Source of the DNA: Hypoxylon rubiginosum
Taxonomy: Eukaryota; Ascomycota; Sordariomycetes; Xylariales; Hypoxylaceae
Assembly: GCA_902806565.1 (NCBI GenBank)
Contig: CADCXA010000025.1
Span: 2,790,001-2,854,000, forward strand
DNA: 64,000 nucleotides
Direction: 5' to 3'
Shown here: positions 1-10,762 of the stretch, in pieces
Layout: every line of letters starts with the position of its first letter
How positions within the stretch are numbered: the stretch's first letter is position 1
Notes under the pieces: generated by a model
What the model was told of the DNA's origin: nothing
Database searches by the model: none
What the model saw: only the letters and a program-made list of their open reading frames with translations
Program-made: the position numbers and the translations under genes

Positions 1-2014
1 CGTAGGTCGTAATGCGTATCCTAGGTCCGGCCGTTTTTGCCCGGTGCCTGTTGACTCTTGGTGTCTAGGCAGGCTCGTTGTTCGATGCCGGTCGGTTGAA
101 GGAAAGCGGTGGATTGGAGGATAATCTTGGGGTGGTCTTTCAGGGGGTGGAGTGCTGGTCATAGTTCCGGTCGAAATCATGGGCGGTCTACTAAGAGTAT
201 CTTGCAAAGTCGGCGGTGGAGGGGATGAGATAGCCTGAAGTTCAGGATTACTGGAAATTATGGCTGAGGCACGACTCATTTCCACTGGCTGTTTGGGAGG
301 CGCCGAACTAGGCTTGTTAACGGTCCCAGGCGGAGGTGACGATTTTCGCAATTCTCTCACAGCGGCGACCGACTTCACCCGAGTAAGATCGGCTGACTGC
401 CTTTGAGTTGGGGGGACTGCCCCTATCGTAGGCTGAGGTTTAATAAAGGCATCGTCTGCCAGGTGGTCCGTAACGAGTTGACTGAGCTGCCTCTGCGGAT
501 CCGCGGGAGATGTAGGACTATCAAACTCGAATTTTGTGCCCTGATCGTGTAGGAGGGAGAACTGATCAAGTGTTGGGAACCTTGACGACAGCTCGTCTGC
601 CTCAAAATTCCCACCTGTTTTGGAGTCTAGAGCAGCGAACGGGTCGCCATTTGTGACTCTCCCTGGGGATGGGCTCGGCCTTGGTGGTTGTTTCGGGGCA
701 GACTGGCTAGAGGTAGTTGGTCTGCCACGTCGCATAGGCGTGATCTCAGGGAGGGCTTGGGTTTGAGGTTGCGATGGGGGAGAATATACTGCGCCTATAC
801 TCGGCGTAACTTTGCCTTCCTTGCCTGTAATTGGCTGTTTTTCTTTTTTCCCCGAATCTGTTTGAGATTGCCCAGAGTATATCTAGGGCTTGTTAGCCAA
901 GTCGGGCGGAATATCAACATTGCACGTACATCATTGATAGGCACTTCACGGCCCTGCATTCGACAGCTTTCCCGAAGCACTTGATAAATATTCGGCCGGG
1001 CTCGCAAGTCCTCTCGTAACATTGACCCTTCATAACAAGATTTAGCAAGTTAATCCTAGGAATAAGATATGAAGTCTTACCAATTAACTGTTTTAACCTG
1101 TCTGAGAACACGGGATAGCTAGGGTATCTGAAGCTTGCATTTAAAATAGCGAGCTGCCCTTGCTCCTCGAATGGTGTAGTATAGTAGCAGAGCTTATAGA
1201 GTAGTACCCCTAGAGCCCAGATGTCCGATTTCTCGTCTATCGGTTGTTTCCGGTATACATCGATCATCTCCGGACTCCTATATTGTAAAGTAGTATGTCT
1301 CTGGACATCTTCGTCTATCAGACGGCATTCCACCACGGTCTGTGGCGCGGGTCTTGGCGGAGCTGCCGAACCAAAATCACACAGTTTGAATTTCCTCCTC
1401 GAGCCATTTGCTGTGATGAGAACATTCTCTACCTTCAGGTCTCGGTGTAGCAGAGGCGGCTTGAGGTAATGCATACAGGCGACGCCTTCTGCGACGTCGG
1501 AGAAGATATTCAAGATCTCGGGTTCGGTAAGACGGTGCTGCAACCGGGTATTCATGAAATCGATCAACCCTCCTCCATTGCAGTATTCCATGAGCAGGAA
1601 GACCTCGTAACCGCCGCCCTTTAGCTCGGATGCGTGCGAATCGATATATGTAACAATCGTCTTGTGCCCCTTGAGCCTTTTCATGGTTTCCACTTCCGTC
1701 CGCATCCCGCGGAGAGTCTCCTTGTCCGGCACGGCGACTCTCTTCAGCACTGCCTGATCGGTTCCGTCGACGGCGTGCTGCAGCTTCACGAGGTATACAT
1801 GTGCAAAACCACCCTCCGACAAGTATTTCTGGATCACTACCCTATGGGAGCCGACGTGGATCTTGGTGCCAGAGACGAAAGTGCCAGCGGGAGCGGTCGG
1901 TCCCTGTATGGGCATCGGCGCGTGTATCTGCATTGGCGCACCGTATGCGGCCTGTTGGCTAGGCTGACCCGGACGTGGTGCCGCCATTGGCACGGTGTTT
2001 CCGTAGGAAGCCAT
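1..2014 (-). CDS. ark1: NAK/Ark1-family serine/threonine kinase, 3' end outside window
   Basis: A Ser/Thr kinase of the Ark1/Prk1/AAK1 (NAK) family, which in yeasts phosphorylates endocytic coat and actin-patch proteins at the cell cortex. Exons by hand: 2014-1081, 1027-930, 882-1 (open at the edge; 638 codons visible). Introns 1080-1028 and 929-883 have GTAAGA and GTACGT donors; the second has a GGCTAAC branch site. A Pro/Gln-rich head precedes the kinase domain (about residues 52-340): glycine loop LSEGGFAHVYLV (65-76), likely ATP-binding Lys91, HRD 190-192, DFG 213-215 and YRSPEM in the activation segment. The tail after residue 345 is Pro/Ser/Thr-rich and contains DPFAALDSK, followed 12 residues later by FPTLDQF, as in fungal Ark1 relatives. 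The family call is firm; which paralogue it is, is inferred. Confidence 0.83.
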
Positions 2015-2850
2015 GCTATTGGCTTTAGGACAGGGTCTCTATCGGGAGAGAGACGAGATAGGAAGACGGGGTGGGAATCGGTAAAAGATGGTAACGGTCG
2101 AGGATCTTCACGGTTGTGGCATGGAGGCAGAAAGTATGCGCATGGCAGCTATAATTGACGCATACCTATTCCGTAGATAGTTGTCGGTAATGCAGTTGCA
2201 GTTAATGGTATAATCAAGTTAATCAAGTCGACGCCAGAGACCAAAGGACGACGTCTGTGGACGCCAGGTGTTGGTCTCCTTTAACGCGGTTAATGTACAT
2301 AAACTCGAGGTAGACGTTTAACGGGTAAGGGGGGCGGTAAGCTGTAGCGGGTTCTAGGGGTTAGGTGTACGGTGTAAAGGCACTCCGTCTTTCGTAACAG
2401 TCTGTTCCACTTGTGATTGTCCCCGCCAAACCCCCTAAAAAAAGTACCGGCTCATCATCGGACACGACTATTTAAAAATATTACCCATCTCGGTTAGCAC
2501 ATATATGCAACACTGCTAGCATTTGCACATACACGATTCTATGGCAAGATGCCTTTCCCTTTCTTTCAATCACATTGATTACTATGCCAGTCAATAAGAA
2601 AGATGGTGGTAACGCACCAAGTCTTGTTGTAACACCATTCACCAATGATACAGACAAGTAACAAGTCTAGGTATATATATATACACGTCCATACAGCATA
2701 ACTTGTTACACCAAAAAACCACAATACCTAGACTCCGCGTGATGCCAATAAATCTCCTAGCCCAGTACATATTGTAGTACTCGTTTATGGGATGGATATT
2801 GGCCCATACCATAGGTACCTAGCTACCCTCTAAAATAATATCCCGAGCGC
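2015..2850. other. Intergenic: kinase promoter and NHX 3' flank
   Basis: This 836-bp gap lies upstream of the kinase start and downstream of the exchanger stop. I see only short AT-rich stretches and no supportable gene or RNA. Confidence 0.6.
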
Positions 2851-5122
2851 TTACCCGGACCCAGGACTTCCTTCTCCATTTCCTCGGCCGCCGCTTGGAC
2901 CGCCATTGCCGCCATCAAGTAGTAGTTTGGGCTTGATGTAATCCTCATCAAGCTGTCTGAAAAGAGCCTGCGGGTCCTGAGCTGTGAGTAGCTGCCTGAT
3001 TGCTGCCCTGGCAGAAACAGGTGCCGTATCTCGGTGCCCTGATGTCGGATACGAGAATACCCCTTCCTCTTCGGATGTCCCGCTAGGCGTGAGAATTGGA
3101 CTTCGCGAGGATTTGTGGGCCGGCGGTGGGAGATCCGAAGTGTCTATATCGCTGCCTAGGTCCGAGTCCGTTACGCTGCCGTTGCGACCTAGGAGATCCG
3201 TACGCTCAATCTCCTCACCAGAAGCTTGCTGAGCGGCCTTACGGCTCAAACTTGTACCACGCGATGTTGGGAAGGACGGAGAGCGGTGTCCTGACACATA
3301 GCTCCCTCGTTCTGGACCTGTAGGCCGCCGAGATCTCTCTGAATCCACACGATCAAGTCGCACCGATCCATTCCTCTGCCGAGGGGTAAATCCAATACCA
3401 TTTCCAGAGCGCTTATAATATGAGCCCGCTGGAGCAGCTTCAATGTCGAATTCGTCGTCGCTATCCACTTCTTCCACAACCCCTGTCCTGATACCCAGTA
3501 TCTCTAGCATTCGTGCTGTCGTGCCTCCAAATATAATCACGGTGAGCACCACCACGACAAGCACAGTTGCCTTGAGCGCATACGAATTCGCCCCAGTCAG
3601 GAGAGCGGCCAGTGCCACACCGACAGCTCCGCGTAAACCAGCCCAAAACAACATTGCTTGGTAACTGTAAGGCAGTTCGTCGCTAACCTCCTTGCCTCGA
3701 CGTCGCGCCCGGTAGTGAATGAACCAATTAATGGCCTTAGACAGCGGAAACACAGCCACCCATCTTGCCGCACAAACGGCAACGACAGTGACAATGATTA
3801 GTAGCGGCTGAAACTGGAGCTCATTATCGGTGAATAGGGATAGCCCTAAATAGATGAATATGAAATTTTCAGATAGCTGAGCTAGAATCTGAAAGAAGTA
3901 CTTGGTACTGAGCTGTGTTCGTCGTGACATGTTGAAGTAGGCGTAATGTTTGAGGGTAATGCCGCAGAACAGCAAAGACACAATGCCTATTGTCTATTAA
4001 TCACGGATTCATCGGATAAATAAGGCATTCAACTACACGTACCTGACATCTTTAGTCCTTGCGAAAAGAAGTAGCTGGCATACGCGATCAACACAATCAA
4101 GCATGTCTCGATTTGCGGATACCTTCGGATATATGTAAACTTCAGAGCGAGCGCAGTGCCAACACCGACCAGGACACCGATAAGCAAACTGCCGAAGAAA
4201 ATGAGCAAGAAGATGCCCACACCTTCAAAGAAGCTGAAGAATCCATAGGCGCCCGCGGAATCGCTCTTGTACTTTTGCGCCGTCTCGAAGATGACGATGG
4301 CAATGGCATCATTCAGGATAGATTCGCCAAAGATAATGGTATATAATTTGGGATCCACCTTGTACGTGTTGAAAATGGCTAGGATCGTGACAGGATCGGT
4401 GGCAGACAATGTTGCGCCGACGGAAATGGCATCGACGAAGCTCATCTCCAGCCCCTCCAGGGGTATCCGAGTGTATAACCACAATAGCAAGCCTATAACG
4501 ACGGCGGACAAGAAAGTTCCGGCAAAGGCGAAGGTCAAGATGGTGCCGATGTTTCGAAAGAAATTGGCTTGGTGCAACTCGTACCCCGAGTTTAGGATAA
4601 TCGGCGGCAGCAGGAGGTTGAAGAAGATTTGGTAGTCGAAACTCACGAGCTGTCGAATAGAGTGACCGGTGCTTACTCTCAGAATCAACCCTACCGTCAT
4701 TCCTAGTGTTTGACGTTAGTTTTTTTTTATCGCCACCTTTACCCCCCTCAAGTCGCGCGACATACCGGCGAAGATGGATATTACTGTCTCATGGACAGCT
4801 TGGACTTTCTTCTGCTGAAGCATGTAGCTTGTGAAGAAGGCAGTAATAAGAAGCATGATGGATATGAAAAGGGCCCATGATGCGAATACCTCCTGCTGGC
4901 CGGAGTCAGGTTCTGCTAGATTGTTAGACAGAGGTTCGGTAGGTGGGCTGGAGCCGCGCAATGGGGTTGTAGTCTCATACCATCGGGATCTGTTTCTTCG
5001 TCCGCTCGTCCTGTAGCAGAAATGGCTTAGTAAATTTGTAGTTATATAGGATGCGACATGGTCGAGGATCAGATTGACATACGAACGAGCTCCACGACGG
5101 AGCTGGCGATTTCGGACAACAT
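2851..5122 (-). CDS. NHX1: Endosomal/vacuolar Na+(K+)/H+ exchanger, NHX type
   Basis: A cation/proton antiporter of the NHE/NHX (CPA1) family, which exchanges lumenal H+ for cytosolic Na+ or K+ in endosome/vacuole membranes. Five exons: 5122-5083, 5010-4981 (only 30 nt), 4915-4766, 4702-4043, 3986-2851, giving 671 aa. Four short introns have GTATGT, GTATGA, GTATGT and GTACGT donors; CTAAC branch sites are clear in introns 2 and 3. Family motifs: FFNLLLPPII (100-109, the amiloride-site region), SATDPVT (173-179), FGESILNDA (198-206) and, across the last splice junction, MSGIVSLLFCGI, then WAGLRGAVG. About a dozen hydrophobic segments precede a hydrophilic Ser/Arg-rich tail of some 230 residues, probably regulatory. 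The start is the first ATG that joins in frame to the conserved core. Location in endosome or vacuole is inferred from the family. Confidence 0.9.
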
Positions 5123-5840
5123 GGTCACGACGCAGATTGGCGATGACCTCAAGTCGGAGATTGAAGCTTTAGTGGGATGTATTTGTTTAGCTCTTCAATG
5201 AGCACTGGGTACGCGGCGTGCGAACGCATCAAATGTCGAGGAGCCGAATCGCTCAACGTGGATGGAGATGCGAAGTTAGGCTGAGGTTACGGTTTAAGCT
5301 TGTTGTTCTTGAAATTTCGACAAGTTGAAATCGACAGCTTTCACATTTCGCTATTCCGGGCAGCTCCTTGCGCTGCAGCCGTTAAAGCTACTTGGTACAG
5401 GCCTGCAGGACTTCCGTCTCCACCTCAAGCCACCTAAAGCCTAAGGACCTTAGTGCTTAGGATTCAATCGGTTACAGTGTTATCCATTCTACATGCATGC
5501 AGGTGCAGAACGTTAGATCATTTATTCATTTGCATACGTATTCCCAACCCACTTAACGTTAAGATTCACCTCGTGGAGGTGCAATAGCATATAAGCTAGA
5601 CTCGACACAGTCTAGTCTCGCTCCGTGTCTCTTCAATTGTCTCGTTGTCTTATTGACTTGGTACCTCGATCCCGGAAATCGGAATCCTCCCATTTTTAGA
5701 CCCGTGTCTAACCCTTTTACGTCGCAAAAATGCCTGATGTCATCGCGACTCTAGTCCTAGTCCTAATGAATTTCGGCCTTCCGACTGGTCATGTCAGGTA
5801 CAGGTAAAGTTGCATACATATCCTTTGGTAGCGTCCAGCT

Positions 5841-5868
5841 CATGTCCATGTCCATGTCCATGTCCATG
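5841..5868. repeat. (CATGTC)n microsatellite
   Basis: Nearly five tandem copies of CATGTC are directly visible. The array lies in the divergent NHX/transporter promoter region. Confidence 0.95.
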
Positions 5869-6064
5869 TTGCCTATTCCCTACGTTGAACCAATTACGAC
5901 GCGCCACCATTCCAGCTGTGCCTCGGTCTCGTGCTAACCTATCGTCTCGAGTCGAGACCGCGTGACAACCATCCTTTCCACAGTTGGCCTAGACGGCTAA
6001 ATTGACTGCCGACCCCGGTCTACCGAACCCATTCTATTATTGTACATAAACGAACACTTGACAT

Positions 6065-6096
6065 ATTCAAGATCATCAGGATTCAAGATCATCAGG
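6065..6096. repeat. Perfect 16-bp tandem duplication upstream of transporter
   Basis: The word ATTCAAGATCATCAGG occurs twice without a gap, at 6065-6080 and 6081-6096, about 130 bp upstream of the transporter ATG. It could lie in the 5' leader. Confidence 0.95.
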
Positions 6097-6227
6097 AGCT
6101 GAAGCCGAAAACATTACTCCTACATACGTACATATAATTAGATAAATCCGACTGTCGCCAGCGACTCCTGTTCGTCGATCGACAGCATACCAACCATCTT
6201 GGCCGCGAAAGCGATTCCATCCAATCG

Positions 6228-8258
6228 ATGACCTCGTCATTGCCGAGCTCCTCGTCCTCGGACCACGAGTCTTTGTCGAATCGCCAGTATGGTCAATCCT
6301 CGAAACCGGATAGCAACGCCGATCCCGCGTGGTCGGAAAGTACAATAAGAGTTGGGGCCGGAGACGTGCAGGCACAGGATAGGCTTAATGAGAACTCCCC
6401 TCTCCTGTCCCCTAGCGGAGGGGAGCGGGATTCTATAGACAACGACAACGAAGACAGGAGACAAGCTGAACAAGACGAGTTCCAGTCGACCAAAAGCATC
6501 TGGTACCTGTTCCTTTTGACCATCAGCATCGGAGGATTGCAAGTTGCCTGGGCGGTAGAGCTTTCCAATGGCACTCCCTACCTGCTATCCCTCGGTCTGA
6601 GCAAGTCTCTTATGGCCCTTGTATGGGTCGCCGGGCCCATCACCGGGACTCTAGTCCAGCCCTATGTCGGCATGCTTAGCGACAACTGCAGAATATCATG
6701 GGGGAAACGCAAGCCCTTTATGCTCGGAGGCGCCGCCGCTACCGCACTATCCCTTATGTTCCTTGCCTGGATCCGAGAAATCGTCAGAGGAATCTTGGGC
6801 TTGTTTGGAGCCGACCCCGAATCACATGGCGTGAAAGTCACCACCATTGTGATCGCTGTCATCTGGATTTATGTCCTGGATGTTGCCGTCAACACAGTTC
6901 AGGCATCCATCCGGGCCTTCATCGTCGACTGCGCACCATCCCATCAACAAGAAGCTGCGAACTCCATGGCTAGCAGACTCGTGGGTGTGGGCAATATCAT
7001 TGGCTACATTGCAGGCGGCATCGACCTCCCGAAATATGTTTGGTGGTTCGGGAGCAGTCAATTCAAAGACCTTTGCGCCATTGCTAGCATTTTTCTTTGT
7101 TCGACGATAGTGTTGAGTACTATAGTCATTCGAGAGCGGAACCCGCAACTTGAAGGACGCCCGGCTGCCGATCGGCCTGGTCTTGTCTCATTTTTTGTGA
7201 AGATCTTTGCCTCTATTAAAAGACTTCCGCCGCAGGTCTCTAAGGTCTGCATCGTCCAGTTTGCTGCGTGGATCGGGTTCTTCCCCATGCTCTTCTACAC
7301 GTCGTCCTATATCGGAGAAATCTACGTCGAGCCCTTCCTAGAAGAGAATCCCGACATGACTCCAGAAGAGTTAGACCAGCTCTACGAAAAGGCCACTCGA
7401 GTAGGCACGTTTGCTCTACTCATATTCGCCATCACCAGTCTAGCAACCAACGTATTGCTCCCCTTCTTCATTGACCCAACGTATGATAACAATCCCGTCG
7501 TCGGCCATGCGCCTGGGGAAGCACCAGCTGCATTCCCTCTTCCTGGTGGCAAGAGCTTTCTGTCTCGTTTAGTCATACCTGGCCTCACCTTGCGAAAAGC
7601 CTGGCTATTGTCCGAAATCCTCTTTGCCGGATCAATGTTCTGCACTGTTCTAGTCCGAACGGTTGAAGCTGCGACGGTGCTCATCGGTCTTATTGGCATT
7701 ACGTGGGCACTGGCGCTCTGGGCACCGTGGGCTATCATCAGCGCCGAGATAAGCCGCCGCGATCTTCTATATCGAGCCCGGAAGCAACAGATGAGGACTC
7801 TCGCACAAGGTGAACAGCTCGATACCGATGATCCGGCCGATGGGCTTCTCGAGCAAGAATTCCGGTTACAAGCTGACGAGGAGGCGCCGGATCAAGCAGG
7901 CGTCATTCTCGGTATTCACAACATGGCTATCGCGTCGCCGCAGTTCATCGCAACTCTCGGCTCTAGCGTCATCTTCCGCTTCTTTCAAAAACCGAGAGGC
8001 GTCCCTGGCGACCATAGTATTGCCATCGTCTTGGCTTGTGGAGGATTCTTTGCGCTCGTGGCGGCGTTCTTCATCCACAGGATTAGCGATGACATGTCGG
8101 TGCCAGCAGCTGCCGTGTTTGCTGCCGAACAGGGCGACCCGATCAGCTCTCGGCCAAGTACGTCGCATAGTAAGACGAGTGTCGACCAACCGAGGACTAG
8201 CATAGATCGAGCGGCTGTAGCCAGAAACAGCAGCTTCGGTGCCGGCTTAGAGTACTAA
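6228..8258 (+). CDS. SUT1: Sucrose/alpha-glucoside:H+ symporter (GPH/SUT-type MFS)
   Basis: An intronless 676-aa transporter resembling fungal Sut1-type members of the glycoside-pentoside-hexuronide family, which import sucrose or maltose with protons across the plasma membrane. A hydrophilic N-terminal tail of about 90 residues is followed by TM1 with GGLQVAWAVELSNGTPYL, typical of the family. The loop motif SWGKRKPFML matches the basic RxGRR-type loop 2-3 of SUTs. About twelve hydrophobic segments are visible, and GNIIGYIAGG lies in the middle. A long hydrophilic loop near residues 505-550 (RDLLYRARKQQ...) and a Ser-rich C-tail are present. The ATG at 6228 is the first in frame. Substrate choice cannot be read from sequence; sucrose versus maltose is inference. 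Confidence 0.85.
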   Translation: MTSSLPSSSSSDHESLSNRQYGQSSKPDSNADPAWSESTIRVGAGDVQAQDRLNENSPLLSPSGGERDSIDNDNEDRRQAEQDEFQSTKSIWYLFLLTISIGGLQVAWAVELSNGTPYLLSLGLSKSLMALVWVAGPITGTLVQPYVGMLSDNCRISWGKRKPFMLGGAAATALSLMFLAWIREIVRGILGLFGADPESHGVKVTTIVIAVIWIYVLDVAVNTVQASIRAFIVDCAPSHQQEAANSMASRLVGVGNIIGYIAGGIDLPKYVWWFGSSQFKDLCAIASIFLCSTIVLSTIVIRERNPQLEGRPAADRPGLVSFFVKIFASIKRLPPQVSKVCIVQFAAWIGFFPMLFYTSSYIGEIYVEPFLEENPDMTPEELDQLYEKATRVGTFALLIFAITSLATNVLLPFFIDPTYDNNPVVGHAPGEAPAAFPLPGGKSFLSRLVIPGLTLRKAWLLSEILFAGSMFCTVLVRTVEAATVLIGLIGITWALALWAPWAIISAEISRRDLLYRARKQQMRTLAQGEQLDTDDPADGLLEQEFRLQADEEAPDQAGVILGIHNMAIASPQFIATLGSSVIFRFFQKPRGVPGDHSIAIVLACGGFFALVAAFFIHRISDDMSVPAAAVFAAEQGDPISSRPSTSHSKTSVDQPRTSIDRAAVARNSSFGAGLEY

Positions 8259-8879
8259 GAATGCCTCCGGTGGGCCATTATGTTTTACCATACGTCGATG
8301 CTCATCCATGAGTTTGCTAGAGTTTTGTATCACCTTGTATTTCATTATCCATTAGTACCAAAGGTCTATAAGAATGTATATTGGTTGTGACATTTTCAGT
8401 TGGTCACTTGAGTCTAAGAGCGAATTACCTCCGAGAGCTGGCGACTACCCCTCGTGATCGAGTTATATCCCTATGCTTAAAGGTCTCGAAGCAATTTTCA
8501 GAGCGTCAATAACACTTATCTAAAGTTAAGACACGATCTAATATGCATTGAGTGATCCCCATGGGGTATAGCGGAGAGGCAGGACGGATTGTGAGCTACA
8601 TGTTCCAATAGGCTAAATTCCTCAACCCCTAGTCCCCCACGTGCAATATAACACGATATCCGGGGTATTTCGTGCGGAGGCTCTTGTCCGCGGTTCACTA
8701 CTCTCTTCACTGTAGGATTTGTCTCAATCGACCCTGCTACGGTCCGGCCTGCCATCTTTAGATTGGGTCTAGACAATACCTAAATGATCTACCAAATGGA
8801 ACGTCAGCCCCGTGCAGCTTTCCCCGACTGGGGTATCAATGGTATGGTGCGAGGCTATTCCCCTATTGATCGGCAGAGG

Positions 8880-8886
8880 TATATAA
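8880..8886 (+). promoter_or_regulatory. TATA box of PL20 lyase gene
   Basis: TATATAA lies about 110 bp upstream of the ATG, a normal distance for a fungal TATA promoter of a regulated secreted enzyme. No other good TATA word is nearer. Confidence 0.6.
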
Positions 8887-8894
8887 CACGCCTC

Positions 8895-8909
8895 ATCCCC
8901 CCGGGGGAT
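8895..8909. promoter_or_regulatory. C/G-run palindrome containing overlapping CreA/CRE-1-type words
   Basis: ATCCCCCCGGGGGAT is a near-perfect inverted repeat just downstream of the TATA box and contains CCGGGG (SYGGRG) on both strands. Carbon catabolite repressor binding is inferred from the consensus only. Confidence 0.4.
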
Positions 8910-8989
8910 CTATGCCTAGCACTCCAGCGCTCACCTCTTGCAGTACCAAGGCAGTTTGCAGTTTTAGTTGAGAGATACCACGCTTCAAG

Positions 8990-9955
8990 ATGAAGGTCAC
9001 CCTCCTTTCGGCGCTGGCCACCGTCGCCAGCGCGGCCGTGCTGTGGGACGGGCGGTTCAACGACATGAGCACGTCAACAGACCTGAACAAGTGGAGCTGG
9101 GCCAACCAGGTCGGGGCGTACCAGTACTACATCCACGGGTCGGCGTCGGTGGACAAGTACGTCAACTTCTCGCCGTCGTACAAGAACCCGGCGGACGCGG
9201 TGTCGAAGCAGGGGGCCAAGCTGACGCTGGACGGGACGGCGTTCTGGAACGGGCAGAACATGCGGCGGATCGAGCTGATCCCGCAGACCAAGGCGGCCAT
9301 CAACAGCGGCAAGGTCTACTACCACTTCAGCATGATGCGCAAGGACGCCAACGCCCCGTCCAAGAGCCGCGAGCACCAGATCTGCTTCTTCGAGAGCCAC
9401 TTCGTCGAGATGAAGTACGGCTGGATCTCGGGCGAGCAGGGCACCGACAACCCGAACCTGCAGTTGTACGTCTCTCCCTATCCATCCATCCATCCCTCGA
9501 CTCCCCCTGAAAGAGGCTCCTCTGCAGATGGAAAATAGGTAGAAGAGAGAGAACGTAGCTAACCCAACCGCCACAGCATGATCTCGCAGAACTCCAAGTG
9601 GAAGACGGAGTGGAAGCCCGAGGTGTGGCACAACGTGGCCTTCGAGATCGACTTCAGCAGCAACAAGGTGGGCTTCTGGCACTCGGAGGGCGCGGCCCCG
9701 CTCGCGCAGGTGGTCGCGCCCGCGTCCGCCTCGACCTCGTCCAACGGCGCCGACTGGCACCTGGGCGTGCTCGAGCTGCCGCGCTCCGGCTACTCGGACG
9801 GCGTCGAGGATTTCTACTTCTCCGGCGTCTACATCGAGAGCGGGACCCTCACCACCGCCATCGGCGGTCCTGGTAAGTAATGGCGATATGTAGATGTCTT
9901 AGGTCTACGGGACTGCACATGCTTACACCTCCCTTTTTTTTTTATAGCTGCATGA
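8990..9955 (+). CDS. Secreted polysaccharide lyase family 20 (glucuronan lyase-like)
   Basis: A predicted extracellular beta-1,4-glucuronan lyase resembling the Trichoderma PL20 enzyme. Exons 8990-9465, 9577-9872 and probably 9948-9955 give 259 aa; intron 1 (9466-9576) has a GTACGT donor and CTAAC branch. Residues 1-16 form a signal peptide ending near ASA. The mature protein starts VLWDGRFND and carries GAYQYYIHGS, MRRIELIPQT, REHQICFFESHF, MKYGWISGEQGT, WHNVAFEIDF, ADWHLGVLELPR and YFSGVYIESG, matching the family almost end to end. Intron 2 is doubtful: unspliced, the frame stops at 9880 and ends GPGK; spliced, it ends GPAA. The gene is very GC-rich at third positions compared with its flanks. 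A TATA box and CreA-type words lie upstream. Confidence 0.85.
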
Positions 9956-10366
9956 TCTCGAACGCGAACTAAGAGAAACCGGTCTTGGGGAAATGTGAGA
10001 AATGCGCGGGAATCAACCTAAATCAAAATGCAACCGATATTATTTGCTGGCTCTATTCTTTGTATCTAGGTAGTTCGGATCCCTTGTATATACGGACGAG
10101 CCCAAATTTTTTAAAGTCTTCGCTTTTCTCCCTACTAAGTGTGTCCATCAATTGTGCTCCTCTCCCTTTTTAGTCCTTCTAGCCATTTTTTTAGTCTAAG
10201 ACAACACATCCATCCATAATCCTCTTTTTTTTGTCACATTCAATAAGCCCAGACAATCTCAAGCATCAACCTCCTCCGTTCATCTCCTCCGTTCACACTC
10301 CTCCGTTCATATTCCACCCTAGCCCCTGTTGTAATTGTTGTTGTTGCTGCTGCTACCGCTGCTTCT
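9956..10366. other. Intergenic between lyase and small secreted protein (convergent)
   Basis: Holds the 3' ends of two convergent genes. An imperfect repeat of CTCCTCCGTTCA lies at 10271-10310, followed by a TTG/CTG tract. No gene is seen. Confidence 0.6.
10271..10310. repeat. Three spaced copies of CTCCGTTCA
   Basis: The word CTCCGTTCA occurs three times in 40 bp, in the 3' flank of the small secreted protein gene. Confidence 0.8.
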
Positions 10367-10762
10367 CTAGGCCGAAGTAATAGTCGCCGAGGCTACCTCC
10401 GAAGTAACGGTCGAGCAGGGGCCGAGCGTGGTCAGGGTCTCGCCGGGTACCGGGTTGTGCCGGGAATCGTAACCCGTGATGCCTCCCCAGTAGTAGCAGA
10501 CCGACAGGCCCACGGAGTTGCAGTAGCTCCAGTCGCAGCGGCCCTCGTACGGGACCTCCCCCAGGGGAAGCGAGCTCGTCGAGGAGGAGGAGGAGGAGGG
10601 CGCCGGGGTCGTGGACGGGGTCGTGGACGGGGCCGGGGTCGTCACGGGGTCCGTCGTCGGCGTCGCGGTGGTGGTGGCGGACGGTACGTCCGGGTGCGGG
10701 AGCGCCAGGGCGCCGGGTCCGAGGAGGGCTAGGGCCCCGATTAAGCGTAGGATGGTCGACAT
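10367..10762 (-). CDS. Small secreted Ser/Thr/Pro-rich protein with four cysteines
   Basis: A 131-aa single-exon ORF with a hydrophobic N-terminus (LRLIGALALLGPGALA, signal peptide to about residue 20). A Ser/Thr/Pro linker (about 29-66) with TTPAPS-type repeats looks like a mucin-like, O-glycosylated spacer. It is followed by a compact C-terminal domain with four cysteines (76, 81, 89, 116) and several aromatic residues. I do not recognise a family. It could be a cell-wall-associated protein or an effector candidate; no GPI signal is obvious. A TATATAAG box (10943-10949 on the minus strand) about 180 bp upstream supports a real gene. Confidence 0.65.
   Translation of the reverse strand: MSTILRLIGALALLGPGALALPHPDVPSATTTATPTTDPVTTPAPSTTPSTTPAPSSSSSSTSSLPLGEVPYEGRCDWSYCNSVGLSVCYYWGGITGYDSRHNPVPGETLTTLGPCSTVTSEVASATITSA

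Larger units (their letters stand above)
5123..6227. promoter_or_regulatory. Divergent intergenic promoter region, NHX (-) / sugar transporter (+)
   Basis: About 1.1 kb between two divergent genes, so it should hold both promoters. It contains a CATGTC hexamer array and, just upstream of the transporter, a 16-bp tandem duplication (both listed separately). No ORF with recognisable coding content is seen. Confidence 0.5.
8259..8989 (+). promoter_or_regulatory. Intergenic region with PL20 lyase promoter
   Basis: This stretch holds the 3' flank of the transporter and the promoter of the secreted lyase. It contains SYGGRG-type carbon-repressor words at 8635-8640 (minus strand) and 8828-8833, a near-perfect C/G palindrome at 8895-8909 and a TATA box at 8880-8886. 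Confidence 0.55.

Noticed and set aside
9074..9760. A 228-codon minus-strand ORF opposite the PL20 lyase
   Set aside because: It is a shadow of the very GC-rich sense gene (Arg/Val/Gly/Leu-rich, no domain), while the sense strand has a clear family match.
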